From NCBI GenBank assembly GCA_030681265.1, contig JAUXXD010000190.1, positions 1-32,134 on the forward strand: 32,134 bases of DNA, written 5' to 3'. Below are positions 23,939-32,134 of this stretch, piece by piece; the stretch's first letter is position 1, and each line of letters opens with the position of its first letter. Below the pieces are notes generated by a model. It was not told the DNA's origin, did no database searches, and saw nothing but the letters and a program-made list of their open reading frames with translations. Source of the DNA: Candidatus Didemnitutus sp. (GTDB lineage Bacteria; Verrucomicrobiota; Verrucomicrobiia; Opitutales; Opitutaceae). A program made the translations under genes and the position numbers.

Positions 23939-24298
23939 TTAGGCCTTGGGGGCCGCGGCTTGGTTAGCCTTGGTGGTCTTGGTGGGCACGATGGCGGCCA
24001 CGTCGGTTTCCGTCACAGCGGCACCGAGCGGAGCGATCGCGGCTTGCACCACGCGCACGATGCGCCAGCGCTTGAGGCGGCTAATCGGGCGGGTCTCCAT
24101 GACCTCGACCTTATCACCGACGTTGGACTCGTTCTTCTCGTCGTGGACGTGGAGGACGGTCTTGCGGTTGATGACTTTGCCGTAAAGTGGGTGAGGAGTC
24201 TTGTAAGGGACGGTGACCTTGACGGACTTGTCGCCCATCTTGGAGCTGACAAAGCCGAGCTCGGTCTTGCGGGCGGCGTGACGTTGATGTGTAGACAT
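23939..24298 (-). CDS. rpsQ: 30S ribosomal protein S17 with C-terminal extension
   Basis: The first ~86 residues are canonical S17 ([44 protein letters not shown], then [25 protein letters not shown]). The protein is 119 aa instead of the usual 80-90 because of a C-terminal tail rich in Ala, Thr, Val and Lys (ending [11 protein letters not shown]). S17 is an early 16S-binding protein in the body of the small subunit. It follows rpmC by 23 bp. Confidence 0.97.
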   Translation of the reverse strand: MSTHQRHAARKTELGFVSSKMGDKSVKVTVPYKTPHPLYGKVINRKTVLHVHDEKNESNVGDKVEVMETRPISRLKRWRIVRVVQAAIAPLGAAVTETDVAAIVPTKTTKANQAAAPKA

Positions 24299-24321
24299 GG
24301 GCGGTGGCGGTTAACGCGCGC

Positions 24322-24525
24322 TTAAGCGGCGGTCGTCTTGGAATTGTTCTCGGTGAGGATGGTCTCGAGGCGAGCGATGTCTTTGCGGAGAACGCGGATC
24401 ATGTGGGGCTTCTCGACTTGACCGGTGTGCTTGCGCAAACGCAGTTGGAGGAGCTCGTTTCGAGTGTCGCGGAGCTTGGTGGTGATCTCGACGGGCGAGA
24501 GTTGGCGGATTTCCTTGGAAGTCAT
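24322..24525 (-). CDS. rpmC: 50S ribosomal protein L29
   Basis: A 67-aa L29, two long helices, with the conserved [36 protein letters not shown] region. L29 lies by the tunnel exit next to L23 and helps form the docking site for nascent-chain factors. The SD GAGGAG lies 9 bp before the ATG at 24525. It sits 19 bp after rplP. Confidence 0.97.
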   Translation of the reverse strand: MTSKEIRQLSPVEITTKLRDTRNELLQLRLRKHTGQVEKPHMIRVLRKDIARLETILTENNSKTTAA

Positions 24526-24544
24526 GGTGACGGTCTCCTCTGAA

Positions 24545-24970
24545 TTATTGGGCCAGACCTTCGCGGACGATGAATCGGCAACGGAAGGGCAGTTTGGCGT
24601 CAGCGAGGCGGAAGGCCTCTTTGGCGATGGTAAGTGACACGCCGGCGAGCTCGAAGAGCACAGCGCCTGGCCTGATCACAGCTACGTAGAATTCGACTGG
24701 TCCCTTACCTTGCCCCATGCGCACTTCGGCTGGTTTCTTGGTAACGGGTTTGTGCGGGAAAACGCGGATCCACAATTTGCCCTTGCGCTTAAGATGGCGG
24801 GCAATGGTGACGCGGGCGGCCTCAATTTGGCGACCGGTCATAGGACCACGGGAGAGGGATTGCAGGCCAAATTCACCGAAAGCGAGCGTGTTACCGCGCT
24901 TGGCATTGCCGGCGCGAGAACCCTTGAAGGTCTTACGGTATTTGGTGCGTGAGGGAGAAAGAGTGGACAT
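24545..24970 (-). CDS. rplP: 50S ribosomal protein L16
   Basis: A 141-aa L16, normal length: [104 protein letters not shown] in outline, so every block of the family is present. L16 sits at the A-site side of the peptidyl-transferase centre. It is 43 bp downstream of rpsC. Confidence 0.98.
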   Translation of the reverse strand: MSTLSPSRTKYRKTFKGSRAGNAKRGNTLAFGEFGLQSLSRGPMTGRQIEAARVTIARHLKRKGKLWIRVFPHKPVTKKPAEVRMGQGKGPVEFYVAVIRPGAVLFELAGVSLTIAKEAFRLADAKLPFRCRFIVREGLAQ

Positions 24971-25013
24971 GGCTTTTAGTTAGCTAGGTGCACGGAGCGG
25001 TGGCTCAGAGCAA

Positions 25014-25643
25014 TTAGTTGGTTTCGTCCTTTTTGCAGATCCAGCACTTGACGCCGATCTTACCCCAGAGGGTGCGGGCTTCAGCGAAGCCGTAATCGAT
25101 GTTTTCGCGCAGCGTGTGCAGCGGAATACGACCCTGGCGCTGCCATTCGCGGCGCGCGATATCAGCGCCACCCAGGCGGCCAGAGCATTGGATTTTGATA
25201 CCGTCGACGCCGAGGGACATGGCGATTTGAACGGACTTCTTGATGGCGCGGCGGAAAGCCACGCGGCGCTCGAGTTGGAGTGCGACGTTTTCCGCGACCA
25301 GCTGGGCGTCGGTCTCGGGTTTCTTCACCTCTTGGATATCAAGGAGGATTTCCTTGCCGGTGAGTTTGCCGAGTTGAACCTTCATGTTATCCACTTCCTG
25401 ACCCTTCTTGCCGATGACAATGCCGGGGCGGGCGGTGAAAATCTTGACGCGGACGCGGTTACCGGCGCGCTCGATGAAGATGCGCGGCACGGAGGCCTGC
25501 TTGAGCTTTTCCATCAGCTTCTCACGGATGATTTGATCCTCGAGGAGGAGCTTGGCGAAGTCCTTCTTGCGGGCGAACCAGCGAGATTGCCAGTTACGGC
25601 GGACGGCGAGGCGGAAACCGGTTGGGTTTGTTTTTTGTCCCAT
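25014..25643 (-). CDS. rpsC: 30S ribosomal protein S3
   Basis: A 209-aa S3 with the [14 protein letters not shown] start, the KH domain with its GxxG loop in [14 protein letters not shown] (about 75-88) and the C-terminal domain with [22 protein letters not shown] and the [26 protein letters not shown] signature. It lines the mRNA entry tunnel and helps unwind mRNA. It starts 12 bp after rplV. Confidence 0.98.
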   Translation of the reverse strand: MGQKTNPTGFRLAVRRNWQSRWFARKKDFAKLLLEDQIIREKLMEKLKQASVPRIFIERAGNRVRVKIFTARPGIVIGKKGQEVDNMKVQLGKLTGKEILLDIQEVKKPETDAQLVAENVALQLERRVAFRRAIKKSVQIAMSLGVDGIKIQCSGRLGGADIARREWQRQGRIPLHTLRENIDYGFAEARTLWGKIGVKCWICKKDETN

Positions 25644-25655
25644 AACAGAGTGTGG

Positions 25656-25994
25656 TTAGGCTTTGCTGTCCGAGAGGACGATGCGGAGGTGTGACATGCG
25701 TTTTACGCGCGGCTTAGCCGAGCCTTTCGCGCCGGCCTTAAAACGTTTGAGGACCGGGCCGTTCTCAACGAGGGCGCGGTGCACGAACAGCTTGTCGGCA
25801 GAGAGATTGTGATTGTTTTCCGCGTTCGCGATGGCGCTTTTGAGCGTCTTGGCGAGGAGGCGGGCGGATTTGCGCGGGATGAGTGTGACCATGTCGAGGG
25901 CCTCGGACGCAGGGCGGCCTTGGATCTCGTTGGCGACTTCACGCACCTTCTTGGGTGACATGCGCGCGTTGCGGGTAAGAGCTTGAATTTCCAT
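25656..25994 (-). CDS. rplV: 50S ribosomal protein L22
   Basis: A 112-aa L22, normal length. The ORF track runs upstream to 26477, but that extension overlaps rpsS in a different frame; the ATG at 25994 (MEIQALTRNARMSPKKVREVAN) is the right start. The tunnel-lining beta-hairpin part is seen in VENGPVLKRFKAGAKGSAKPRVKRMSHLRIVLSD. L22 lines the exit tunnel. rpsS is 26 bp upstream. Confidence 0.97.
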   Translation of the reverse strand: MEIQALTRNARMSPKKVREVANEIQGRPASEALDMVTLIPRKSARLLAKTLKSAIANAENNHNLSADKLFVHRALVENGPVLKRFKAGAKGSAKPRVKRMSHLRIVLSDSKA

Positions 25995-26020
25995 TGTCGG
26001 ATTCCGGTTAGGCGCGGGCC

Positions 26021-26299
26021 TTAGATTTCCTTGCGGGTCATACCGCCGTGCGACTTGAAGGTGCGCGTAGGCGAGAATTCGCCAAGTTTGTGACCGACCA
26101 TGTTCTCGGTGACATAGACCGCGATGAAGGCCTTGCCGTTGTGAACACTGAAGGTGTGGCCGATAAATTCCGGCGTGATGGTCGAGCGTCGGCTCCAAGT
26201 TTGGATGGGCTTGCGAGCACCACCGATCTTGGCCGCCTTCTGGATTTTTTCCAGGAGGTGGTAATCGACGAAGAAACCTTTCTTGATTGAACGAGCCAT
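26021..26299 (-). CDS. rpsS: 30S ribosomal protein S19
   Basis: A 92-aa S19 of standard length with [19 protein letters not shown] start, the [49 protein letters not shown] body and a basic C-terminus. S19 lies in the head of the small subunit next to S13. Gap to rplB is 17 bp. Confidence 0.98.
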   Translation of the reverse strand: MARSIKKGFFVDYHLLEKIQKAAKIGGARKPIQTWSRRSTITPEFIGHTFSVHNGKAFIAVYVTENMVGHKLGEFSPTRTFKSHGGMTRKEI

Positions 26300-26316
26300 G
26301 GGTGAGAGTCGTTAGC

Positions 26317-27183
26317 TTATTTCTTGCCGCGCGGCGGACGGCCGTTGTGGCGGGTAACAATGATAGAGTTCGACGGCTTGGAGCGACGGCGAGTTGGGAA
26401 GCCCTTGGCGAGCTGGCCCCACGGAGAGACGAGATGTTGGCGACCGCCACCACCCTTGGATTTGCCCTGACCGCCACCGTTCGGGTGGTCGACCGGGTTC
26501 ATCGCAACGCCGCGCACGCGCGGACGTTTACCGAGCCAGCGGTTGCGGCCGGCCTTACCGAGCTTGCGCTTACCGTGGTCTTCGTTGCCGACTTCGCCGA
26601 TCGTGGCGCGGCATTTCGCGTTGACGAGGCGGATTTCGCCAGAAGCGAGTTTGAGTTGCGCCATGCCGTCTTCGATCGAGACGAGCTCGGCCGAGGTGCC
26701 AGCGGAGCGGGCAACTTGGGCACCGCGACCGGGGAGCAGCTCAATGGCGTGCAGCTTGGTGGCGGGCGGGATGACTCCCAGCGGGAAGCTGTTACCCGGA
26801 CGGTAGTCGTTCGAGTTGGTGCTCATCGCGCTGTAGATCGAGTCACCGACCTTCAAATCGCGCGGAGCGAGAATGTAGGCCTTGGTGCCGTCAGTGTAGG
26901 CGAGCAAGGCGAGCAGCGCACTGCGGTTGGGATCGTATTCGATCGCCTGAACCTTGGCGGGCATGTCGAGCTTGTTGCGCTTGAAGTCGATGATGCGGTA
27001 AAGCTGCTTGTGGCCACCGCCGCGACGACGCGAGGTGATGCGACCGTAGGCGTTGCGGCCACCGGTCTTGGGCTTGCTTTCCACCAATGAACGCTCTGGG
27101 CGTTTCTTCGAGATCTCCGCAGGGCGGTTGAGCTCGGTGAAACGGAGCGAAGGGGTGATGGGACGAAATGATTTAATAGCCAT
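26317..27183 (-). CDS. rplB: 50S ribosomal protein L2
   Basis: A 288-aa L2 (the E. coli protein is 273). It binds 23S rRNA by the peptidyl-transferase centre; the conserved C-terminal GVAMNPVDHPNGGGQGKSKGGGG stretch carries the histidine long linked to function, followed by the GRPPRGKK tail. Early motifs are GRNAYGRITSRRRGGGHKQLYRIIDFKR. The ORF track begins 11 codons too early; the ATG at 27183 (MAIKSFRPITPS) fits and has GAGGAA upstream as SD. Confidence 0.97.
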   Translation of the reverse strand: MAIKSFRPITPSLRFTELNRPAEISKKRPERSLVESKPKTGGRNAYGRITSRRRGGGHKQLYRIIDFKRNKLDMPAKVQAIEYDPNRSALLALLAYTDGTKAYILAPRDLKVGDSIYSAMSTNSNDYRPGNSFPLGVIPPATKLHAIELLPGRGAQVARSAGTSAELVSIEDGMAQLKLASGEIRLVNAKCRATIGEVGNEDHGKRKLGKAGRNRWLGKRPRVRGVAMNPVDHPNGGGQGKSKGGGGRQHLVSPWGQLAKGFPTRRRSKPSNSIIVTRHNGRPPRGKK

Positions 27184-27202
27184 GACGGTAGGTTCCTCGG
27201 CG

Positions 27203-27487
27203 TTAGAGGAGCTCAATCTTGTCGCCCTGCTTGAGGGTGACGATCGCGCGCTTCGAGTCGGATTTCTTAACGGGGAGGCCCTTGCGCGAGCGCTTCGGCT
27301 TGCCCATGATATTTTGGATGTTCACGCGGGTGACGGTGACCTTGAAGGTCGCCTCGACGGCTTCGCGAACGGTGTATTTGGTGGCCGAAGGATAAACCTC
27401 GAACACGTATTGACCGTAGTTGGCGGAGAGCTTGGTAGCTTTTTCCGTCAGACGCAGGTTTTTGAGAACTTTATCGGCGCTAATCAT
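27203..27487 (-). CDS. rplW: 50S ribosomal protein L23
   Basis: A 94-aa L23, normal length, with TEKATKLSANYGQYVFEVYPSATKYTVREAVEATFKVTVTRVNI; it forms the main docking site for trigger factor and SRP at the tunnel exit. The start ATG at 27487 overlaps the rplD stop by 4 bp and is preceded by GGAGGT within rplD. Confidence 0.98.
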   Translation of the reverse strand: MISADKVLKNLRLTEKATKLSANYGQYVFEVYPSATKYTVREAVEATFKVTVTRVNIQNIMGKPKRSRKGLPVKKSDSKRAIVTLKQGDKIELL

Positions 27488-28116
27488 GACTGACCTCCGG
27501 TGGCACGGGCGATGATGGTCTCGATGGCCTTACTCGATACGACGATCTTGGTGTAGGCCACGAGATCGAGCGTGTTGAGCTTGTTGGCCGATTGCAGGGA
27601 AACGCGGTTGATATTGCGCGCGGCGCGAGAGGCCTCGGCGCTGAACGGGGCGTCGACCAACAGCACTTTGCCCTTGGGGGCGATGCGGTTGACGAGTTCG
27701 CTCATGACCTTGGTCTTGGGCTGCGCTGGCGAGAAGGATTCGATCACTTCGACTTCGCCGGCAACGGCGCGGTCGAACAAGGCGCGGGAAAACGCGAGTG
27801 TCTTCACCTTGTTGTTGATCTTCTTCGAGAAGTCGCGGGGCTTCGGTCCGAAGACGACACCACCACCGCTCCAGAGCGGGGAACGGCTTGAGCCTGCGCG
27901 AGCGCGGCCGGAACCTTTTTGGGCGTGGGGCTTTTTGCCACCACCACGGACTTCGCCGCGGGTCTTGGTTGAGCGCGTGCCTTGACGGGCATTGGCGCGG
28001 TGAGCGACGACCACTTCCTTGACGGCTTGCAGGCCTTTGGTGCCTTCAAACGTCGGGACGGCGAACTCTTGTTCAGAGGACTTGGTGGCGTCGGAGCTGT
28101 AAACTTTGAGCTTCAT
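27484..28116 (-). CDS. rplD: 50S ribosomal protein L4
   Basis: A 210-aa L4 with the long tunnel loop [71 protein letters not shown] in outline. In E. coli L4 also represses the S10 operon by binding its leader. The SD (TAAGGAG) includes the rplC stop, and the 3' end overlaps rplW by 4 bp, so L3, L4 and L23 synthesis should be coupled. Confidence 0.98.
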   Translation of the reverse strand: MKLKVYSSDATKSSEQEFAVPTFEGTKGLQAVKEVVVAHRANARQGTRSTKTRGEVRGGGKKPHAQKGSGRARAGSSRSPLWSGGGVVFGPKPRDFSKKINNKVKTLAFSRALFDRAVAGEVEVIESFSPAQPKTKVMSELVNRIAPKGKVLLVDAPFSAEASRAARNINRVSLQSANKLNTLDLVAYTKIVVSSKAIETIIARATGGQS

Positions 28117-28131
28117 GTTGGTTCAGTCTCC

Positions 28132-28773
28132 TTAGGCTTTTGGGGCCTTCTTGCCGGCGCGGATGATGACATCGTCACCATTGGCACCAGGAATCGCACC
28201 CTTTACGAGGAGGAGATTCTTTTCGGCGATGATTTTGACCACGCGGAGATTCTGCACGGTGCGGACATCGCTGCCCATGTGACCGGGCATACGTTGGTTC
28301 TTCCAGGAGCGGCCGGGAGTCTGGCGCATACCGATGGAACCGATACGACGGTGGAACATTGAACCGTGGGAGGCGGGACCGCCACCGACACGGAAACGTT
28401 TCACCACGCCTTGGAAGCCTTTGCCTTTACTGACGCCGAGGACGTCAATGACCTGACCTTCGGTGAATGCGGTGACGGTGATAACGTCGCCGGCCTTCAC
28501 GGTCGGGGCCTCAGTGAGGCGGACTTCGTTGAGCACGCGAGGCGTGACTTCAACTCCGGCTTTCTTGGCGTGATTGGCTTCGGCCTTGGAGGCGTTTTTT
28601 GCCTTTTGGGAGCCAAAGCCGAGTTGCACGGCATTGTAACCGTCGGTCGCGACGGTTTTAACTTGGATAACCGGGCATGGGCCGGCTTCCACGACGGTGA
28701 CGGGCACGAGCACGTTTTGCGCGTCGTAGACCTGCGTCATTCCGAGTTTTTTGCCTAAAAGTGTAGTGATCAT
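28132..28773 (-). CDS. rplC: 50S ribosomal protein L3
   Basis: A 213-aa L3 with the MITTLLGKKLGMTQVYD start, the central GVSKGKGFQGVVKRFRVGGGPASHGSMFHRRIGSIGMRQTPGRSWKNQRMPGHMG loop that reaches to the peptidyl-transferase centre, and a regular C-terminal strand. It is the first gene after a 103-bp gap from rpsJ, the largest gap in this part of the cluster, which contains a hairpin. Confidence 0.98.
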   Translation of the reverse strand: MITTLLGKKLGMTQVYDAQNVLVPVTVVEAGPCPVIQVKTVATDGYNAVQLGFGSQKAKNASKAEANHAKKAGVEVTPRVLNEVRLTEAPTVKAGDVITVTAFTEGQVIDVLGVSKGKGFQGVVKRFRVGGGPASHGSMFHRRIGSIGMRQTPGRSWKNQRMPGHMGSDVRTVQNLRVVKIIAEKNLLLVKGAIPGANGDDVIIRAGKKAPKA

Positions 28774-28816
28774 AGGCTAAGTGGTAGGTGGAGGGTTCCG
28801 TTTGTTTAGACCTACA

Positions 28817-28853
28817 TTAGCAATTCGGCTATTGGTCGCCGATTGGCTGCTAA
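28817..28853 (-). promoter_or_regulatory. Hairpin in the rpsJ-rplC gap, candidate leader or attenuator
   Basis: TTAGCA / TGCTAA arms close an imperfect stem that continues with CGGC/GCCG around an 8-nt loop, in the 103-bp space before rplC. The gap is much larger than its neighbours, which suggests it holds something. There is no U-run, so it is unlikely to be a plain terminator. A protein-binding control site is possible but unproven. Confidence 0.4.
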
Positions 28854-28876
28854 AGTGACTGTCTGAAATGGTGACG

Positions 28877-29185
28877 TTAAACGTTGATGGTGATGTCCAC
28901 GCCCGAAGGCAGGTTCAGTTTCTTGAGCTCGTCGACCGTTTGGGCGGTGGGCTCGAGGATGTCGATGAGGCGCTTGTGCGTGCGGGACTCGAATTGCTCC
29001 ATCGACTTTTTGTCGACGTGCGGCGAGCGGTTGACCGACAGCTTCTCGATGCGAGTCGGAAGCGGGATCGGACCCGAGACGCGAGCGCCGGAGCGCTTGG
29101 CGGTTTCGACGATTTCCACGGCGGATTGATCGATTACCCGGTAATCGAAGCCTTGGAGTTTAATGCGAATGCGTTGGCCTTTCAT
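28877..29185 (-). CDS. rpsJ: 30S ribosomal protein S10
   Basis: A 102-aa S10 of standard length, with [66 protein letters not shown] covering the whole fold, including the loop that in other bacteria carries NusG/NusE interactions. It directly follows fusA (19 bp); tuf, often between them, is not here. Confidence 0.98.
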   Translation of the reverse strand: MKGQRIRIKLQGFDYRVIDQSAVEIVETAKRSGARVSGPIPLPTRIEKLSVNRSPHVDKKSMEQFESRTHKRLIDILEPTAQTVDELKKLNLPSGVDITINV

Positions 29186-29204
29186 GGCGGATAAAGAACA
29201 GAGG

Positions 29205-31397
29205 TTAGGTGCGGGCCGGAGCTTTGGAAGAGGTCTCGACGATTTTCGTCAACAAGTTGGCCGGCACTTGGGCGAAGTGCGACGGGGTGACCGAGGCGCT
29301 GGCGCGACCTTTCGAGAGAGAGCGGATGTCGGTCACGTAGCCGAAGAGCATTTCCAGCGGAACGTGGGCTGCGATGATGCAGGCGCCGTTCTTGTTTTCC
29401 ATGCCTTGGATTTGACCGCGACGGCGATTCACGTCGCCCATCAAGTCACCGGAGTATTCTTCCGGAGTCGTGACTTCGACGCCCATGATCGGTTCGAGCA
29501 AGATCGGCTTGGCGGCCTTCATCGCCTCCTTGAAGCCGAAGATGCCTGCCATCTTAAACGCGAGTTCCGACGAATCGACTTCGTGGAAGGAGCCGTCGAT
29601 GATGCGCACCTTGATGTCGACGACTGGGTAACCGGCGACGACGCCATTGTTGGCCCCTTCGAGAATACCTTCCGTGGTCGGCTTGATGAATTCTTTCGGA
29701 ATCACGCCACCAACGATTTCGTTGATAATTTCAACGCCCTTACCCTTTTCGTTGGGTTCGATCGTGACGACCGCGTGGCCGTATTGACCCTTACCACCGG
29801 ATTGACGGATGAATTTGCCCACGCCTTCGGCTGTCGCCAGGACCGTTTCGCGATAAGCAATCTGCGGCTTGCCCACGGTCGCCTCGACCTTGAACTCTCG
29901 TTTCATGCGATCGACGATGATTTCCAAGTGGAGTTCGCCCATGCCGGCGAGAATCGTTTGGCCGGTGTCTTGGTCGGTCTTGACGCGCAGTGTCGGATCT
30001 TCCGCAACGAGACGTTGCAGCGCGATACCGAGCTTTTCCTGGTCGCCCTTCGAGTTTGGCTCGATGGACATCGCGATAACCGGCTCCGGAAAGGATGGTG
30101 GTTCCAAGCGGATGTCGAAATCTTCGTCACAGAGCGTATCGCCCGTGATGACTTCCTTCACGCCGACAACGGCGCAAATGTCGCCCGCGTAAGCGGCGTC
30201 GATTTCTTCGCGATCCATGGCGCGCATAAGCACCAAGCGCGAAACGCGTTCCGAGCGCCGGGTGCGAGGATTGTAAACCGAGGTGCCTTTGTTGAGCTTG
30301 CCCGTATAAATACGGCAGAACACCAATTTACCAACGAATGGATCCGTCCAGAGCTTAAACGCCAGCCCGGCGAGCTTCGCCTTGTCATCCACGATGGCTT
30401 CAACGGGTTTGCCGTCGCTGTCTTGACCCACCATGGGGGGTAGATCGATCGGATTCGGCAAGTAGTTGACGACGCAGTCGAGCAAACGCTGCACGCCCTT
30501 CTTCTTGAACGCGGAACCCGGGATGACACCCGTGAACTTCATCGAGATCGTGGCCTTGCGGACCGCGAGGATGAATTCCGGCGTGGTGATCTCTTCACCG
30601 TTAAGATATTTTTCAGCGATAACGTCGTCGAAGTCGCAAACGGCTTCGATCAATTTTTCGCGATATTCCTTCGCCTGTGCGGCGTATTCAGCCGGAATGG
30701 CGGAGACGATCGGTTCCATGCCGAGCAAGTCCTTCGTGTCTTCGAACACGTAGGCGACGTTTTGCACCAGATCGATGAGGCCGACAAAATTCTCTTCCTT
30801 CCCCATCGGAATGAAAAGCGGATGCGCATTAGCTTTCAGCTTTTCGCGCATCTCAGAGACGGCACGGAAGAAGTCTGCGCCGGTGCGGTCCATCTTGTTG
30901 ACGAACGCGACGCGGGGGACGTTGTATTTGTTCGCTTGGCGCCAGACCGTTTCCGACTGGGGTTGCACGCCGGCGACGGCGCAGAACACCGCGACAGCAC
31001 CGTCGAGCACGCGCATCGAACGCTCAACTTCAGCGGTGAAGTCAACGTGCCCGGGAGTGTCGATGATGTTGATGCGTTGCTTGATGCCCTTCCAGGGACC
31101 AAACGAGGCATTCCAAGCGCAGGAAATAGCGGCCGCGGTAATCGTGATACCGCGCTCGCGCTCTTGCTCCATCCAGTCAGTCACCGTGGTGCCTTCGTGG
31201 ACTTCGCCCATCTTGTGGACAGCGCCCGAGTAGAACAAAATGCGTTCGGTCGTGGTGGTTTTGCCCGCATCGATGTGCGCGGCGATGCCGATATTACGCG
31301 TCCACTCGAGCGGGAACGGGCGGTCTTTGGCGTTGGCCGAGGACACCTTGTTCAATTCGGTGACGACCGTAATCTTAATGGGAGAAGCAGCAGACAT
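29205..31397 (-). CDS. fusA: Elongation factor G
   Basis: A 730-aa EF-G, the GTPase that drives tRNA-mRNA translocation and, with RRF, ribosome recycling. The G domain has AHIDAGKT (40-47), the switch-[18 protein letters not shown] and [12 protein letters not shown]; domain IV shows [11 protein letters not shown] and [10 protein letters not shown]. The N-terminus is about 23 residues longer than in E. coli EF-G; the ATG at 31397 is supported by AAGGA at good spacing, overlapping the rpsG stop (TAAGGAAT). The usual G2 segment is present as [16 protein letters not shown]. Confidence 0.98.
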   Translation of the reverse strand: MSAASPIKITVVTELNKVSSANAKDRPFPLEWTRNIGIAAHIDAGKTTTTERILFYSGAVHKMGEVHEGTTVTDWMEQERERGITITAAAISCAWNASFGPWKGIKQRINIIDTPGHVDFTAEVERSMRVLDGAVAVFCAVAGVQPQSETVWRQANKYNVPRVAFVNKMDRTGADFFRAVSEMREKLKANAHPLFIPMGKEENFVGLIDLVQNVAYVFEDTKDLLGMEPIVSAIPAEYAAQAKEYREKLIEAVCDFDDVIAEKYLNGEEITTPEFILAVRKATISMKFTGVIPGSAFKKKGVQRLLDCVVNYLPNPIDLPPMVGQDSDGKPVEAIVDDKAKLAGLAFKLWTDPFVGKLVFCRIYTGKLNKGTSVYNPRTRRSERVSRLVLMRAMDREEIDAAYAGDICAVVGVKEVITGDTLCDEDFDIRLEPPSFPEPVIAMSIEPNSKGDQEKLGIALQRLVAEDPTLRVKTDQDTGQTILAGMGELHLEIIVDRMKREFKVEATVGKPQIAYRETVLATAEGVGKFIRQSGGKGQYGHAVVTIEPNEKGKGVEIINEIVGGVIPKEFIKPTTEGILEGANNGVVAGYPVVDIKVRIIDGSFHEVDSSELAFKMAGIFGFKEAMKAAKPILLEPIMGVEVTTPEEYSGDLMGDVNRRRGQIQGMENKNGACIIAAHVPLEMLFGYVTDIRSLSKGRASASVTPSHFAQVPANLLTKIVETSSKAPART

Positions 31398-31409
31398 TGC
31401 AAAAATTCC

Positions 31410-31883
31410 TTACCAGCGAAGGTGAGCAAAGGCGCGATTCGCCTGAGCCATCTTATGGGTGTCTTCCTTCTTCTTCACCACCGAGCCCGTGTTGTTGTAG
31501 GCGTCGATGATTTCGGAAGCGAGGGCTTCACGCATCGTGATACCCTTACGGGAACCAGCGGCCGTCACGATCCAACGCAGAGCGAGGGATTCCTGACGGT
31601 CAAAAGAGATTTCAACCGGCACTTGGTAAGTGGCACCACCAACGCGGCGGCTCTTCACTTCGAGTTTCGGGCGGGCATTTTCCATCGCACCCATCAAGAG
31701 ATCGACCGGGTCACCCTTTTGCAGTTTTTCGCTTACGCGCTCGAAAGCGCCGTAGACGATGCGTTCAGCGATGGTCTTCTTGCCACTCTTCATGATCACG
31801 TTGATCAGGTGAGTAACAAGGGCGCTGTTATAGCGAGCATCCGGAACAGGAGTGCGATGAATGGCCTTACGACGACGAGACAT
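31410..31883 (-). CDS. rpsG: 30S ribosomal protein S7
   Basis: A 157-aa S7, normal length, with [48 protein letters not shown], the [13 protein letters not shown] motif and a C-terminal [15 protein letters not shown]. It nucleates the head of the small subunit and lies by the E site. rpsL precedes it by 20 bp. No SD is evident. Confidence 0.98.
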   Translation of the reverse strand: MSRRRKAIHRTPVPDARYNSALVTHLINVIMKSGKKTIAERIVYGAFERVSEKLQKGDPVDLLMGAMENARPKLEVKSRRVGGATYQVPVEISFDRQESLALRWIVTAAGSRKGITMREALASEIIDAYNNTGSVVKKKEDTHKMAQANRAFAHLRW

Positions 31884-31903
31884 GGTGAGTAAAAGAACGA
31901 GGG

Positions 31904-32134
31904 TTACTTAGCCGCTTTCGGGCGCTTGACGCCGTATTTGGAACGGGAACGGCGACGCTTTTCGACGCCCGTGGCGTCGAGGGTGCCGCGCACGATATGG
32001 TAACGCACACCAGGTAAATCCTTCACGCGGCCGCCGCGCACGAGCACGATTGAATGCTCCTGGAGATTGTGGCCTTCGTCAGGGATGTAGGAAATGACTT
32101 CCATGCCGTTCGTGAGACGGACCTTGGCGACCTT
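31904..32134 (-). CDS. rpsL: 30S ribosomal protein S12 (5' part beyond the window)
   Basis: Only the C-terminal 76 residues are in the window; the reading frame is open to the last base ([13 protein letters not shown]...), so the ATG given by the ORF track at 32104 is internal. The part seen holds [56 protein letters not shown], the complete C-terminal signature of S12, which monitors codon-anticodon pairing in the A site. The Lys of VKDLPGV, a position where changes give streptomycin resistance, is the wild-type residue. Confidence 0.97.
   Translation of the reverse strand, partial: KVAKVRLTNGMEVISYIPDEGHNLQEHSIVLVRGGRVKDLPGVRYHIVRGTLDATGVEKRRRSRSKYGVKRPKAAK

Noticed and set aside
29163-30443. 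426-aa + strand ORF within fusA
   Set aside because: Antisense shadow of EF-G; Phe/Asp/Arg-rich text typical of reversed coding strand.
30762-31892. 376-aa + strand ORF across fusA and rpsG
   Set aside because: Antisense shadow of two certain genes.
13689-32134. Possible CRISPR, prophage or defence island inside the window
   Set aside because: No spaced direct repeats, Cas-like, integrase or restriction-type genes; the right part is a contiguous ribosomal cluster.

Overview
The window is a GC-rich stretch of bacterial chromosome dominated by one very long ribosomal-protein gene cluster. The gene complement, the many start sites without a clear Shine-Dalgarno (SD) sequence, the style of intergenic repeats and the pdxJ-acpS-nnr-dprA block suggest a member of the Verrucomicrobiota, probably Opitutae/Opitutaceae. 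That placement is an inference from family resemblance and has not been tested by a search. I see no phage genes, insertion sequences, CRISPR array, tRNA or rRNA.

Left part (1-13.4 kb): a short unrecognised protein and a HIT-family hydrolase lie on the + strand. A minus-strand block then runs pdxJ > acpS > nnr (bifunctional NAD(P)H-hydrate repair) > dprA > a secreted S9 peptidase, with very short gaps or overlaps from acpS onward. A six-helix membrane protein (+) converges on citrate synthase gltA (-), and the two share a terminator hairpin. guaA (-) is followed by a secreted LolA-like protein (-). A lone iolB (+) converges with a tiny membrane-anchored zinc-ribbon protein (-). Several intergenic gaps here hold REP-like inverted or tandem repeats.

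Right part (13.6-32.1 kb): this is one minus-strand cluster, in transcription order rpsL (cut by the window edge), rpsG, fusA, rpsJ, rplC, rplD, rplW, rplB, rpsS, rplV, rpsC, rplP, rpmC, rpsQ, rplN, rplX, rplE, rpsN, rpsH, rplF, rplR, rpsE, rplO, secY, an adk-like gene, map, rpsM, rpsK, rpsD, rpoA and rplQ. A strong intrinsic terminator follows rplQ. The str, S10, spc and alpha operons of E. coli are thus joined. The products build both ribosomal subunits, drive translocation (EF-G), form the secretion channel (SecY), remove the initiator Met (Map) and supply the RNA polymerase alpha subunit. tuf, rpmD (L30), infA and rpmJ (L36) are absent from their frequent positions.

The most interesting item is the gene between secY and map. 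It occupies the classic adenylate kinase slot and still looks like the N-terminal half of Adk, but the P-loop lysine, the key arginine and the whole LID/C-terminal part are gone, so it looks like a pseudo-kinase kept in place inside the ribosomal cluster. Other points worth a look are long low-complexity tails on S11, S17 and L17, hairpins in several intercistronic gaps (including rpsJ-rplC and rplX-rplE), and the extragenic repeats.
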